Shown one piece after another: positions 8,608-17,318 of a DNA stretch of 33,627 nucleotides. Where the stretch lies: positions 1-33,627 of the forward strand of contig WRJK01000024.1 of the NCBI GenBank assembly GCA_009782285.1. The letters run 5' to 3'. The notes beneath the pieces are model-generated. The model was not told the origin of the DNA and searched no databases. It was given only the letters and a program-made list of their open reading frames with translations. A program made the position numbers and the translations under genes. Every line of letters begins with the position of its first letter. Positions within the stretch are counted from its first letter, which is position 1. This DNA is from Clostridiales bacterium (GTDB lineage Bacteria > Bacillota > Clostridia > Peptostreptococcales > Anaerovoracaceae).

Positions 8608-9300
8608 CTACGATTCATAGCCGCCACCAACCCCGTAGGCTCCAATGTTGTCCCTGATGATTTTGCCGGAGTCGATAGTGAGGACCCTTTTGCCCATCCG
8701 ATCGACGATCTCCTTTGCGTGGGTGACCATCAGCACCGTCGTGCCCCTTATGTTTATCTGTTCCAGCAGGCGCATGATTTCCCATGCTGTTTCAGGGTCT
8801 AGGTTCCCTGTCGGTTCGTCTGCGATCAGGACAGTAGGGCTGTTCACTATGGCTCTTGCGATTGCGACCCTCTGCTGCTCCCCGGCAGACAGCTCGTCCG
8901 GGTATTTTTTTGCTTTGTCGCTGATCCCGACAAGGCTCAGCGCCTGCGGCACCTGCCTTCTTATCGCCCTTGGCCTTGCATGCACGATCTCCATGGCAAA
9001 CGCAACGTTTTCAAACACCGTAATCTTTGGCAGCAGCCTGAAATCTTGGAACACTATTCCGATGCTTCTCCTCAGTTTTGGCACCAGCCTGTTTGAAAGG
9101 GTCGTAACCTCAGTGCCATTGACCTTAATGCTGCCGGAATCGGCATCTATCTCCTTCAAAATCAGCTTTATCAACGTCGACTTCCCTGCCCCGCTGGCAC
9201 CCACAAGGAACACAAAATCGCCTTTGTTTATCTGAATGCTCACGTTGTCGAGGCCTATGTTCGTCTTATAGTGTTTCGTGACGTTAGTAAATTGAATCAT
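8608..9300 (-). CDS. ftsE: Cell division ABC transporter ATP-binding protein FtsE
   Basis: The 230-residue ABC ATPase has an intact Walker A (GASGAGKST, 34-42), a Q-loop (VFQDFRLLP), a signature (LSAGEQQRVAIARAIV), a Walker B (VLIADEPTGNLDP) and a switch histidine (VMVTHAKE). Its length and QDFRLLP sequence fit FtsE rather than a general exporter. Adjacent ftsX confirms the assignment. It hydrolyses ATP on the cytoplasmic face to drive FtsX. An AAAGGA site lies 6 bases before the ATG. It opens the ftsE-ftsX-M23-recJ-S41 run; the genes after it overlap or have very short gaps. Confidence 0.95.
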   Translation of the reverse strand: MIQFTNVTKHYKTNIGLDNVSIQINKGDFVFLVGASGAGKSTLIKLILKEIDADSGSIKVNGTEVTTLSNRLVPKLRRSIGIVFQDFRLLPKITVFENVAFAMEIVHARPRAIRRQVPQALSLVGISDKAKKYPDELSAGEQQRVAIARAIVNSPTVLIADEPTGNLDPETAWEIMRLLEQINIRGTTVLMVTHAKEIVDRMGKRVLTIDSGKIIRDNIGAYGVGGGYES

Positions 9301-9329
9301 TTTTTATCCTTTGTGCAAAACTAAAGAAT

Positions 9330-9358
9330 AGTATACTACATTTTCGTCTTTTTTGAAA
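9330..9358 (-). promoter_or_regulatory. Probable promoter of the ftsE operon
   Basis: On the minus strand a -10 TATACT (9335-9330) lies 29 bases before the ftsE ATG, with a TTTCAA 17 bases upstream (9358-9353) as a poor -35. The -10 is good but the -35 matches consensus weakly, so the promoter may need an activator or be modest in strength. Confidence 0.45.
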
Positions 9359-9395
9359 GCTTCAAACCATTACAGATTTATTACAATTGCCGCTG

Positions 9396-10190
9396 TTACG
9401 CCAGTTCCAGCTCTTTTTTGATTATTTTTTCCATGGTTTCCTTTACCTCGTTCCTGATATCTATCATTTCATACGGTATCCTGCAGTTGTACTGCGCACT
9501 GTAAAAATGCTCTGCCGGCATAAGCGGCAGCTTGTAATGCTCCTTAAGTTTTAGGAAATTCTGCAAGTCCCGCTTGTTGATCCCAGTATTGCTTTTGTTC
9601 AGTACCCATATCACTTTCTTGCCCCTGAATTCAAGCCGCCTGACCTCCCTTAAGAATGGGTACCCCGCAATCATGCCGGAGGGCATCGGATCAATGACAA
9701 AGATCACGTAATCCATGTCTATGAGGTAATCCTCGGCGTTGCCGCCTGCCGCCATGTCGCAGACGATCAAGTCCCCTGAAATGTTGTTGACAAGACGCAT
9801 CATCTCCAATGGGCTCAGCTCTATCTCGTCCTTTACGTCCTCTGGGGTTATAAGGCCCCAGTTGATCTGCTCGTCAGGGTTGCTCCTTCCCCTAATGTTG
9901 TTCCCCTTCTTAACCTCGCTGTAAAAACGCACAAATTCCCTAGTTTTGAACCGCTTGTCAAACCCAATGGCGTCATAGGTCAAGGCGCCCGCCTTGCCGG
10001 TGCTGCCGCAGATTTCCAAAAACGTCACTTTTCTGTTGTCCTTGTGCGACAGCATCTTCGCAAGCGTGGTCGCGACAAAGGTCGCCCCGGCGCCGCTGCT
10101 CATGCCGACCACTCCGATTTTTTGCTTTTCCGCAATATATGCCATCTCCGCTGCCGCGTCAGGCGTTTCTCTCATAAACATTCGTTCCAT
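9396..10190 (-). CDS. MinD/ParA-like P-loop protein with a lysine-free Walker A
   Basis: The 264-residue protein has the MinD/ParA/CooC fold. An N-terminal strand leads into GVVGMSSGAGATFVATTLA (about 27-45). A DLIVCDMAAGG strand corresponds to Walker B, and a VIFVIDPMPSG strand and a VIWVLNKSNTG strand (the NKxD-like position) follow. In ordinary members the loop reads KGGxGKT or similar; here both lysines are replaced (S and A), so nucleotide binding or hydrolysis is doubtful. There is no C-terminal amphipathic membrane helix as obvious as that of MinD. The ATG at 10190 lies 6 bases after a -10 hexamer (see promoter); in-frame ATGs at 10181 and 10175 are alternatives. The function is unknown; it sits beside the ftsEX block. 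Confidence 0.7.
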   Translation of the reverse strand: MERMFMRETPDAAAEMAYIAEKQKIGVVGMSSGAGATFVATTLAKMLSHKDNRKVTFLEICGSTGKAGALTYDAIGFDKRFKTREFVRFYSEVKKGNNIRGRSNPDEQINWGLITPEDVKDEIELSPLEMMRLVNNISGDLIVCDMAAGGNAEDYLIDMDYVIFVIDPMPSGMIAGYPFLREVRRLEFRGKKVIWVLNKSNTGINKRDLQNFLKLKEHYKLPLMPAEHFYSAQYNCRIPYEMIDIRNEVKETMEKIIKKELELA

Positions 10191-10196
10191 ATATAG

Positions 10197-10225
10197 ATTT
10201 TAGCACAAATGTTATTATTTGTCAA
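10197..10225 (-). promoter_or_regulatory. Strong promoter in front of the MinD-like gene, apparently leaderless
   Basis: The minus strand has a consensus -35 TTGACA (10225-10220), exactly 17 bases of spacer ending in TGC (an extended -10 element), and a -10 TAAAAT (10202-10197). The first ATG follows after only 6 bases, so the predicted transcription start is the A of that ATG. The promoter lies between the ydcF-like stop and the MinD-like gene and makes the latter an independent unit. Confidence 0.78.
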
Positions 10226-10236
10226 TATTGGTTTTT

Positions 10237-11004
10237 TTACTCGAACACAAATAGATAGGCAACCCCAAGATAATCCCTGGCACAATAGGCAGGTGCGAGA
10301 TAAAACGGTGTCGCGGCAGGCATGAAGTCCGTGTCCAACCCCGCTTTTTCGGCAAATTTGCCCGCTCGGTAGCAGTGGAAGCTGTTCGTCACATAGGCAC
10401 TCGCATAAGCTTCCCCGCCAAACCAACCGTCAAGCAGCTCCTTTGAAAAGCGGAAATTCTCCTCCGTGCTGGTGGATTTGTCTTCAAGCAGCACACTGTC
10501 AGCGTCAACGCCGCGTTGAACCAAGTACTGCTTCATAGCAAAGGCTTCAGAGACAAGTTCGTCTCTGCCCTGCCCGCCGGAGACGACTATCAATACGCTT
10601 GGGTTTTCGCAATAGTACTCTATGGCTTTGTCGAGCCTTTTCGCCAAAGTCAGGCTGACCGAATCGCCGCGAAGCCCCGCCCCCAGCACTATTATTGCGT
10701 CTTTTTCCCCATCCGGCACATGGGTTGAAACCACAGCCACAGATACGCAAAACCCGGCAAACATGGCGAGCATGAGGCAGAATCCAAACGTAGCCGCCAC
10801 CCTGGCAAACCTGAGTACGCCCCTCTTGCACCTGGAGAGGAGCCACTCCCTTGCAAATGCGTAAGAAACCAGAACCGCGCCAACAAGCCCAAGGAAATAC
10901 GCCCCTTGGTTCTTTGGGAACACCAACAGGAAATATATGGAATACAGAATCAGTGCGGCACCTGATGCGAACAGAATCTTGTTTAGTTTTTTTAGTTTAT
11001 GCAT
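10237..11004 (-). CDS. YdcF/SanA-family (DUF218) membrane protein
   Basis: The 255-residue protein has three N-terminal membrane segments (about 11-30, 35-52, 66-92) and a DUF218 domain from about 100. Family motifs are clear: IIVLGAGLRGDSVSLTLAKR, VSGGQGRDELVSEA, LEDKSTSTEENF, and a late YVTNSFHCYRA. Relatives (YdcF, SanA, ElyC) affect the cell envelope, and ElyC acts in peptidoglycan precursor handling, but the biochemical activity of the family is not settled. The ATG at 11004 lies inside the last 13 bases of the large surface-protein gene, with GAGG 5 bases upstream. The two genes are therefore probably translationally coupled. Confidence 0.85.
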   Translation of the reverse strand: MHKLKKLNKILFASGAALILYSIYFLLVFPKNQGAYFLGLVGAVLVSYAFAREWLLSRCKRGVLRFARVAATFGFCLMLAMFAGFCVSVAVVSTHVPDGEKDAIIVLGAGLRGDSVSLTLAKRLDKAIEYYCENPSVLIVVSGGQGRDELVSEAFAMKQYLVQRGVDADSVLLEDKSTSTEENFRFSKELLDGWFGGEAYASAYVTNSFHCYRAGKFAEKAGLDTDFMPAATPFYLAPAYCARDYLGVAYLFVFE

Positions 11005-14000
11005 CTATACCTCGTAAATCGTAGCATAAGCATCATAACCGCCAAAGCGAGGAGTGCCAAGCAAACATAAAGGCCTGTTGCGGCATCCGCGCCTGTCTTT
11101 GGTATGCCGCTTTCGCCGCCCTCCGGTGGGTCGGTTCCGGCACCCGGGTTCATGCTGTCACCAACATTGATTGTGTCATCCTGATTTGCCGTATCTGGCG
11201 AGGCAGCTTCGTCAGGTGGGGTTGCATTGTCGCCAACATTTGATTCGTCTGGGGGCACTGATGCAACAGGCGGCCTGTAGCGGTCACCGCCTTCGGAAGG
11301 CCCCCTCTGTTCCGGCTGCTCAGGCGGCGTGGTTGAATACGTGTTTTCAAAAACTACGGTTTCGCTTTCGCCATAATCCAAGTTCACCGAGTACCCTGAC
11401 GGGTGGTTCATATATAGATAGACCCCGCTGACGCTGCCGCCGCTCTCCGTTACCTTATAGGTCCCCGGTTCAAGATCGTGTATCGTATGCTTCCCAGTGC
11501 CAAGCTCGTTGCTGAAATCCACGTACTTGACGGTTTCCATGAAGGGGTTGCCCACGCCTGTCACGGTGAATACAATGTCTGACGGCTGCATTTCCTCCTC
11601 TATGCCGCTGAAAACCTTCTCTATGGTCAGGCTTGCGAGCTGTGGGTTGATCAGCATTGAATACTCGTTGGTGAAATTGACATCCTTGTGGTCTCCGTAA
11701 TCCAATGATACGGTCGGCAAATCGCTGGGTGACACTTCGACGTCGTACCCAGGCAATGAGCCGTTCTCCTCCTGAACGGTATACATGCCTGGCAGCAGGT
11801 CGTTGATAACGAACTGGCCGTCGATGAACTCGTCGTAGCCAACGTACCGCAGGTAGCCATCCGGGCCGCTTATTTTGAAGACTAGGTCAATGGGCATTCT
11901 CGCCAGCCCCTCTGGGGCAAATGCTTTTTTGAGCACTAGGGCCGCTCGCCGCACAAAAGCGTTTGTCATCTCTACCGTGACGTCTTCGCCTTCACCAAGT
12001 TGAAACGAAACCGTGTTGTTGTCCGATACAGTAACCATGCTGCTGTCCACCGCAGCAGAAAGCACCACGTCGTTGACGCACCCATAGGGGTCGCTGCTGC
12101 TAACTGCGTTTTCTGCCCCGAATTCAGTTATGGTGTAATGGCCTTTTGGCAGAAGCTGAGGGTGCGGCTGTCCGTCGGGCCAGCTCCCGTCATCGTTTGG
12201 CTGAATCGGGAACTCAATCAGGCCTCCATTGGATTTTATGTAATGGCAATGCGTTGTGTCGTAAAAAATCCTTTTTGTATGAGCCGGATCCTCCCAGCCT
12301 TCCACGACGAAAGTGATGTCATGGTGATCGTCTTGCCCAATGCTCCCTGTGTAATCCTTTTTAAGGGTCAGCGTCGGCGAGTCGATCGGTTCGTAGGAGT
12401 TGCGCAGCCTTATTGTCACATCCGAGCCAAAAACCAACGGTTCCAAAACAATCATCACGTCGCAATCGCTGGGAAATGAGACATCCGCATCGAACACCAC
12501 ATTGTTGTCAGGATTTGGATCTGGTTGATCCGGGTATCCTTCAAGAAAAGTGGGTCCGGATGGAGGATCTGATGAGCAAGTTATGTCGTCAATCGTTATA
12601 GTGTTCTTATATCCCGGCACGTTGCTTGTTTCCCTGATCGTAATAGGCGCGAAATACGGGTGCATGCCGGCGCCGATCATGTAGCCATGGCTCCCTGTAG
12701 TTACGTCAAAGTTGTCCGGCCAAAACCCGTTCACCTTTTCGCCTTTGTCGAACGTTACTTCAAAGTCGATCTTCATGTCCAGCGGATCGAGGCCCGGTGC
12801 TTTTGAAACGTCGATGTCCTTAAAGATTGTCAGGTTCCCATAGCCTGTGCCTCCAAGGTAAAAAAGGTTGAAGATGTCCGCATCGCCCCAGACGTCGGCT
12901 GCATCGTCCCATGCAGGCTGGAAGTACAGGATGTTCATGTCATCCGGGCACGGTGCGGAATCGCCGGCCCCCGAATCCCCGCGCTCATAAGGTTTGAACA
13001 CGCCTCCGTCCAATGTGCCTTCCTTCACCGTGTGCGTGATGAACACAGCGTTGCCGTTTGCGTCAGCCTTTAGCTCGAATTTGGGCAAATCAGCCCATTC
13101 GTGCGAATCATAGCTGTTGACTCCCTGCTGCACTGGCACCATCTCGATCGGTGTGCCCACCGCCGTCCCGTTTGCATACAGCTGAAGATACTCGCTTTTT
13201 ATATCCATTGGGTAAGTTTCGTCGCCAAATTCGTACTCGTTCCCGTCCCACGTCTTATTCGCTGCGACCTTTGTGAAAGGCACCTCAAGCCTCCCGTTGT
13301 TGTCAAGGACGTGGTACTGGACCGGCACGCCGTTTATCTTATGACTGGAATTTGCGACTATGTAACCCTTTGTCTCTGTTCTGTTCTCGTTTTTCGGCAT
13401 TGACAACGCCGCTTCTTTTTTAACTGTACCGACGCTGATGTACGGTGCGCCTGCGCCTTTTTCTATTGCGGTAATGTCCTCGTCGACCTTGGCGTACTCC
13501 TCTTGGGCATACCCAATGCCTGCAGCTTTTACGTCGAAACACACGCTCCTCGTGTAATAGTCCCTGCCGTCAGTGTAACTTCCTGTTTCCAGCACGTATG
13601 AGCCGCCGTTCAGATAGTATAGCGGCACAATCCCCGGAGTGCCGACGCCGGCGTCTTCTTCAGTGTAGAAATAATACTGGTTCGTCAGCGCGGGCTGAAA
13701 GAACGCCATTGAAGCGTTTGCTGCGTCCTTGAAGCTGTTCGTGTAGAAATAATAGGCGTCTTTTCCCGAAGCCCCGTTATCATCTTTGTACTGTGCATCG
13801 ATTTCAGGCAGAACGAGGCTGTCCGAAAGCCCCACCGAATACAGGAAACGAATCGGAACAGATTCCTTGACCAGGACTTCAGTCACCGGCAATCCCGGGT
13901 CGTCGTCCTCGTGCTTCTCCGTTACGGTCCTCTGCGGGATCAAACTCGCCGGGGTGTACCACCTAACCACCTGCTGCCCGGCTTTCAAATGGCGAACCAA

Positions 14001-15956
14001 ATCGATACCGTCGGAAAACACGCATTCGAAATCACCGTCCTCTAGCGCAGTCACCACATGAAACGCTATGTCCAATAGGTCGGTGGGGGCTCCTGTTACT
14101 GAATTCACAGTAGCGCCTTCCACAGCGTAGAGGTCTACGACGCATGTGGCACCCGGCGGTTTTGCTGCAAGCTCGCCGTTTGCCTCAAAGTAGCTGCCCT
14201 TGTAGTTCCTTTCCGAATCCGCATAGTATTTAATTTTATTGCTGAAATCTGAAGAGCTGACGTAATAAAGGCCGCCTCTCTCCTTCCCAGCCGCAACGCA
14301 GGAATTTATCAGGAGCAGCGCCGCTGCCTCGGTCATCTTGTCGTCCTGGTGCTTAACCATGACTTTTGCGTATGCGCTCCTTGTCGCCGGGTTTGCAGAT
14401 GCGTCCCTCGCGAAGTTTTGCCCACTGTATAGGTTGTTGTTGAAAACCAAGCCTTTAAGGCTTTTAAACTCCATGTATTCACCGATAACGTCAGAAAAGA
14501 CCAAGTAGCCGTCAAAATCCGGGTCGTTTTCGTCAGCTTCAGTAGTGTAGCTCCCGTTTGACACTATTTGCTGCGCAATGTTCATAAATGCGCCGGAAAC
14601 CTCAGCCACTGTCGTTGCCGGGTAGTAGCCGTCTGTATAATCGTAGTTTTTCACGTAGCCGCCGCTGTTCTGCAGCTGCTTGGTTACTCGCGCTGTAGAG
14701 CTGTCCCTGTTTAGCACAGGGTAGGTTACGCTGCCTGTGCCTGTAAGGGAGACGAAGCTGTCCAACAGCGACTTCATGTTGTAAGTCTTTCCGGAAAGAG
14801 CCTGTGCCACATTTCCGGCATTCGTTTGCGGCGGGGCAGCCGAGCCAGCCGGATCCAGCACGGCGGCTGCGTCAAAGCCGCTCACGTCCAGCCCGATTGT
14901 ATAGAAACCCACTGACTTTTCTGTGTCTGCCGCTCCGTAGTACCAGTCGTGAACCCTTTGCTTGTAATAGGCGGCCGTTAGCACCGTGAGCATGTCGATA
15001 CCCAAGTCCACCCCTGCGCCGTTGCCGCTGTCATGCCCCGAATCGCTGTCGAAAGCCACGCCGGGGGAAACAGAGGTGTTCATTCCTGCAAGGGTGTAGT
15101 CTGTGTACCCCAAAGTCGGCTCACCGTCTGTCAAGAGGATTATGTTTGGCTTGCGCTTTACCGTGTAATTGTTGCCCTTCCTGTCTGTCGCCGTAAAGTC
15201 CGTATCGGTATTGCCGAGCAGTATCTTTGCACCGGCGTAGATGCCACGCTGGGTCGGGGTGCCGCCCCCAGCCGTGATCGTTCGGTTCGCTGCAAGGAGC
15301 AGTGCCGAATCAGGTATCTGCGAGCTGACTGTGACTTGGTTCGTCCCCTTTACTGAAAAATACTTGTCATCGTTAACTTTATAATGGCTTAATTTGAGTA
15401 TGGGGCATATCTTTGACCCGTTGATGCTCCCAACGACCTGCCCTCCAAATGCCACAACAGCAATCCTGTTGTTTTGGTTCGCTTCCATCAATATCCCAAT
15501 AGCCTCGTTCAGTGCGTCCACCATTACGTCGAGCCGGGTGCGCCCCGTGTCCCCAACAGTGTACATGTACATGCTCCCCGAAATGTCCAGCACAAAAACC
15601 GTGTCTGTCGGCTCAACTATGGTTTCGATGGTATAGCCCTGCGACAAAGCAGACAACGTGACCAAGAATTCATCCGCAGCAGCTGAAATGCTGTTTACCG
15701 GCTTGCCTGCAGCGTCAAATATCTCTGCCCTGCTCGCATTGACGGTCTTGTCTGTCCATATGCGGCCGTTCTCCAGAGTGGACTGCCCCATATAGTCGAT
15801 CACGTTTGAAGTGTCCGGGTCTGATATTTTGTTGAAGACCTCGGGGAACGGCTCGCCGTCGCCGGTAGCAGCGAATGCTCCCGCGAACTGGCACAGAAGT
15901 AAAACAGAAAGCAGCTGGCACAGCAGCTTTCTCCATTTGGCATTAATGCGACACAT
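10992..15956 (-). CDS. Large cell-wall-anchored surface protein: VWA domain, Cna-B-like repeats, IPKTG sorting signal
   Basis: The 1654-residue exported protein has a signal peptide (about 1-30, ending AGAFAA). A von Willebrand A domain follows (about 115-410) with a complete-looking MIDAS start, VFVLDISGSM (Asp124, Ser126, Ser128). A long beta-rich middle comes next, then at least three Cna-B/SpaA-like modules (about 1250-1540) marked by LTLKKDYTGS, LVLKKAFAPEG and LTIEKVFSG starts and by GxYTVxE or YKVTE ends. After a Pro/Glu/Asp-rich spacer it ends with the sorting signal GIPKTGADA, a hydrophobic stretch and a short basic tail. This layout resembles pilus-tip or major adhesins. No sortase gene or second pilin lies in the window, so the anchoring enzyme must be elsewhere. 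GGAGG is 6 bases before the ATG at 15956. Confidence 0.88.
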   Translation of the reverse strand: MCRINAKWRKLLCQLLSVLLLCQFAGAFAATGDGEPFPEVFNKISDPDTSNVIDYMGQSTLENGRIWTDKTVNASRAEIFDAAGKPVNSISAAADEFLVTLSALSQGYTIETIVEPTDTVFVLDISGSMYMYTVGDTGRTRLDVMVDALNEAIGILMEANQNNRIAVVAFGGQVVGSINGSKICPILKLSHYKVNDDKYFSVKGTNQVTVSSQIPDSALLLAANRTITAGGGTPTQRGIYAGAKILLGNTDTDFTATDRKGNNYTVKRKPNIILLTDGEPTLGYTDYTLAGMNTSVSPGVAFDSDSGHDSGNGAGVDLGIDMLTVLTAAYYKQRVHDWYYGAADTEKSVGFYTIGLDVSGFDAAAVLDPAGSAAPPQTNAGNVAQALSGKTYNMKSLLDSFVSLTGTGSVTYPVLNRDSSTARVTKQLQNSGGYVKNYDYTDGYYPATTVAEVSGAFMNIAQQIVSNGSYTTEADENDPDFDGYLVFSDVIGEYMEFKSLKGLVFNNNLYSGQNFARDASANPATRSAYAKVMVKHQDDKMTEAAALLLINSCVAAGKERGGLYYVSSSDFSNKIKYYADSERNYKGSYFEANGELAAKPPGATCVVDLYAVEGATVNSVTGAPTDLLDIAFHVVTALEDGDFECVFSDGIDLVRHLKAGQQVVRWYTPASLIPQRTVTEKHEDDDPGLPVTEVLVKESVPIRFLYSVGLSDSLVLPEIDAQYKDDNGASGKDAYYFYTNSFKDAANASMAFFQPALTNQYYFYTEEDAGVGTPGIVPLYYLNGGSYVLETGSYTDGRDYYTRSVCFDVKAAGIGYAQEEYAKVDEDITAIEKGAGAPYISVGTVKKEAALSMPKNENRTETKGYIVANSSHKINGVPVQYHVLDNNGRLEVPFTKVAANKTWDGNEYEFGDETYPMDIKSEYLQLYANGTAVGTPIEMVPVQQGVNSYDSHEWADLPKFELKADANGNAVFITHTVKEGTLDGGVFKPYERGDSGAGDSAPCPDDMNILYFQPAWDDAADVWGDADIFNLFYLGGTGYGNLTIFKDIDVSKAPGLDPLDMKIDFEVTFDKGEKVNGFWPDNFDVTTGSHGYMIGAGMHPYFAPITIRETSNVPGYKNTITIDDITCSSDPPSGPTFLEGYPDQPDPNPDNNVVFDADVSFPSDCDVMIVLEPLVFGSDVTIRLRNSYEPIDSPTLTLKKDYTGSIGQDDHHDITFVVEGWEDPAHTKRIFYDTTHCHYIKSNGGLIEFPIQPNDDGSWPDGQPHPQLLPKGHYTITEFGAENAVSSSDPYGCVNDVVLSAAVDSSMVTVSDNNTVSFQLGEGEDVTVEMTNAFVRRAALVLKKAFAPEGLARMPIDLVFKISGPDGYLRYVGYDEFIDGQFVINDLLPGMYTVQEENGSLPGYDVEVSPSDLPTVSLDYGDHKDVNFTNEYSMLINPQLASLTIEKVFSGIEEEMQPSDIVFTVTGVGNPFMETVKYVDFSNELGTGKHTIHDLEPGTYKVTESGGSVSGVYLYMNHPSGYSVNLDYGESETVVFENTYSTTPPEQPEQRGPSEGGDRYRPPVASVPPDESNVGDNATPPDEAASPDTANQDDTINVGDSMNPGAGTDPPEGGESGIPKTGADAATGLYVCLALLALAVMMLMLRFTRYRCIN

Positions 15957-16004
15957 AACAAACCTCCGTTAGATTAAACGTTCAGATGCGAATACTATAC
16001 TAAT

Positions 16005-16033
16005 ATTCTACACCATATTGTTTATTTTTGCAA
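16005..16033 (-). promoter_or_regulatory. Promoter of the surface-protein gene
   Basis: The minus strand carries a -35 TTGCAA (16033-16028), a 17-base spacer and a -10 TAGAAT (16010-16005), leaving a leader of about 45 bases before the ATG at 15956. It is one arm of a divergent control region shared with the MerR gene. Confidence 0.65.
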
Positions 16034-16045
16034 TGGTCGGAATTG

Positions 16046-16093
16046 GCAAATTCTGCCGGGAGCAGCTGCCACATGCCACCATTCTGCCACCAT
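16046..16093. promoter_or_regulatory. Cluster of TGCC-based repeats between divergent promoters
   Basis: GGCA-N5-TGCC (16046-16057 region) is followed by three TGCCAC copies at 16067, 16074 and 16085; the last two are TGCCACCAT with an 11-base period. The cluster lies upstream of both flanking -35 elements and in no gene. One helical turn between the last two copies suggests binding on the same DNA face, but the binding protein is unknown. Confidence 0.35.
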
Positions 16094-16107
16094 TTACATG
16101 AAACGCC

Positions 16108-16136
16108 TTGAACAATAGGATAATATATGTTAGAAT
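16108..16136 (+). promoter_or_regulatory. Promoter of the MerR-family gene
   Basis: A -35 TTGAAC (16108-16113), 17-base spacer and -10 TAGAAT (16131-16136) lie about 65 bases upstream of the MerR start. The spacer has ordinary length, so this gene does not look self-activated in the MerR manner. Confidence 0.6.
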
Positions 16137-16201
16137 ATTGTTTGGTGCTCCTTATTATTTAAATAATATAAGCATTATTCGATGGCGAAATGGAGATCAG
16201 T

Positions 16202-17035
16202 ATGGCACCTCAAAAATATTACTCTATTGGTGAAGTCAGCGAAATCTGCCACATCTCAAAAAAAGCCCTTCGGTTCTACGACCGGATCGGTGTTATGCCT
16301 CCTGACAAGATCAACGTTGACAACCATTACAGGTTTTATACGAAAAAATCGCTGCTTTCGGTACCGATCATCAAGTACTACAAGCAAATGGGATTTAGGC
16401 TTGACGAAATGACGGGATTCCTTGATGGCAACACATACGAAGTGTGCGGGAAAAACTTCCGACGAAAGATTGACGAACTCAGTGGGATGCAAAAAAAGAT
16501 AGAGACCATGTATATGTCGGTGAAAAGCTGGTACAATTTGATTTTAGAAGCAGAAAAGGTCATCGAAAACGGCACCTGCGGAGTCGCTGCAAAGCATATT
16601 GAAGAAACTGACTACTGCTTCATGGATCAAAGCTTTGACTACAATTTCATCGAAGCCATCGTCAACATCGATTGGACCAACTACATAGAAAGCATTAGCA
16701 ATGCGGCAACAGGCCCTGTCATCATCCGTTTCCCCTCTTTTCGGGACAGGATGCTTGAAAAATGCGACCGAGTTAAGATCATGCAAAAGACGATTTTGAA
16801 ATGCAGTGAAAGCCAAACAATGAAGTACGGCGGATTCATGGCGGCGACCTGCTACCATATTGGCCCCCACGAATCTTTGCCTGCTGCTTACGAAAAAATA
16901 CTGGATTGGGCAAACAGCCATGGGTACGCTTGCGCCGGTGAGTCATACGAAAGGTATGTCACGAACTATTGGACTACTAGGGAAAGCGAGCAGTTTGTGA
17001 CGGAAGTGATCGCCAAAATCGAAAAAATCAAATAG
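16202..17035 (+). CDS. MerR-family regulator with GyrI-like effector domain (BmrR/Mta type)
   Basis: The 277-residue regulator starts with a MerR winged helix ([20 protein letters not shown], then YDRIGVMPP). A dimerising coiled coil follows (about 80-125). Its C-terminal GyrI-like pocket is recognised by [18 protein letters not shown] and by [13 protein letters not shown] near the end. Such proteins bind small, often amphipathic ligands and twist a promoter with an over-long spacer. I chose the ATG at 16202 because GGAG lies 6 bases before it; the ATG at 16190 overlaps that site. The gene runs head-on into the BMC operon, overlapping it by 8 bases at the stops. The promoter of that operon has a 20-base spacer, so it is the likely target. 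Confidence 0.88.
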   Translation: MAPQKYYSIGEVSEICHISKKALRFYDRIGVMPPDKINVDNHYRFYTKKSLLSVPIIKYYKQMGFRLDEMTGFLDGNTYEVCGKNFRRKIDELSGMQKKIETMYMSVKSWYNLILEAEKVIENGTCGVAAKHIEETDYCFMDQSFDYNFIEAIVNIDWTNYIESISNAATGPVIIRFPSFRDRMLEKCDRVKIMQKTILKCSESQTMKYGGFMAATCYHIGPHESLPAAYEKILDWANSHGYACAGESYERYVTNYWTTRESEQFVTEVIAKIEKIK

Positions 17036-17318
17036 CATTGCCCATAGGTAGGATTGCCTCAACATCAGAATGCGGGCGCGGGATTACATGAACCGAAAAG
17101 AGTTCGCCAACACGCGCCGCCGCCGCTGCCCCCGCCTCAGTTGCAGCTTTAACTGACCCGACGTCGCCCCTTACCATTACCGTGACTAATCCGCCGCCAA
17201 CGTGCTCCTTGCCTATCAAGCAAACGTTTGCCGCCTTCACCATAGCATCCGCCGCTTCAATGGATCCAATCAAGCCTACAGTTTCCACCATTCCCAATGC
17301 TTCATCATTTTTAGCCAT
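17028..17318 (-). CDS. BMC-domain shell protein, short PduA/EutM-like hexamer type
   Basis: The 96-residue protein is a single BMC domain: [20 protein letters not shown], then a [19 protein letters not shown] segment, and an [17 protein letters not shown] ending. These are the sheet and pore-loop regions of canonical hexamer-forming shell proteins. The ATG at 17318 has GGAGG 7 bases upstream; the frame is open further upstream only through the end of the preceding gene. It overlaps that BMC gene by 8 bases, so the two are cotranslated. No compartment enzymes, pentamer (BMC-P) gene or trimer gene lies nearby. Confidence 0.92.
   Translation of the reverse strand: MAKNDEALGMVETVGLIGSIEAADAMVKAANVCLIGKEHVGGGLVTVMVRGDVGSVKAATEAGAAAAARVGELFSVHVIPRPHSDVEAILPMGNAI

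Noticed and set aside
9352..9366. Palindrome (TTTGAA/TTCAAA arms) as terminator of the MinD-like gene
   Set aside because: On the minus strand the hairpin is followed by A residues rather than T residues, so it lacks the terminator tail; part of it overlaps the weak -35 of ftsE.
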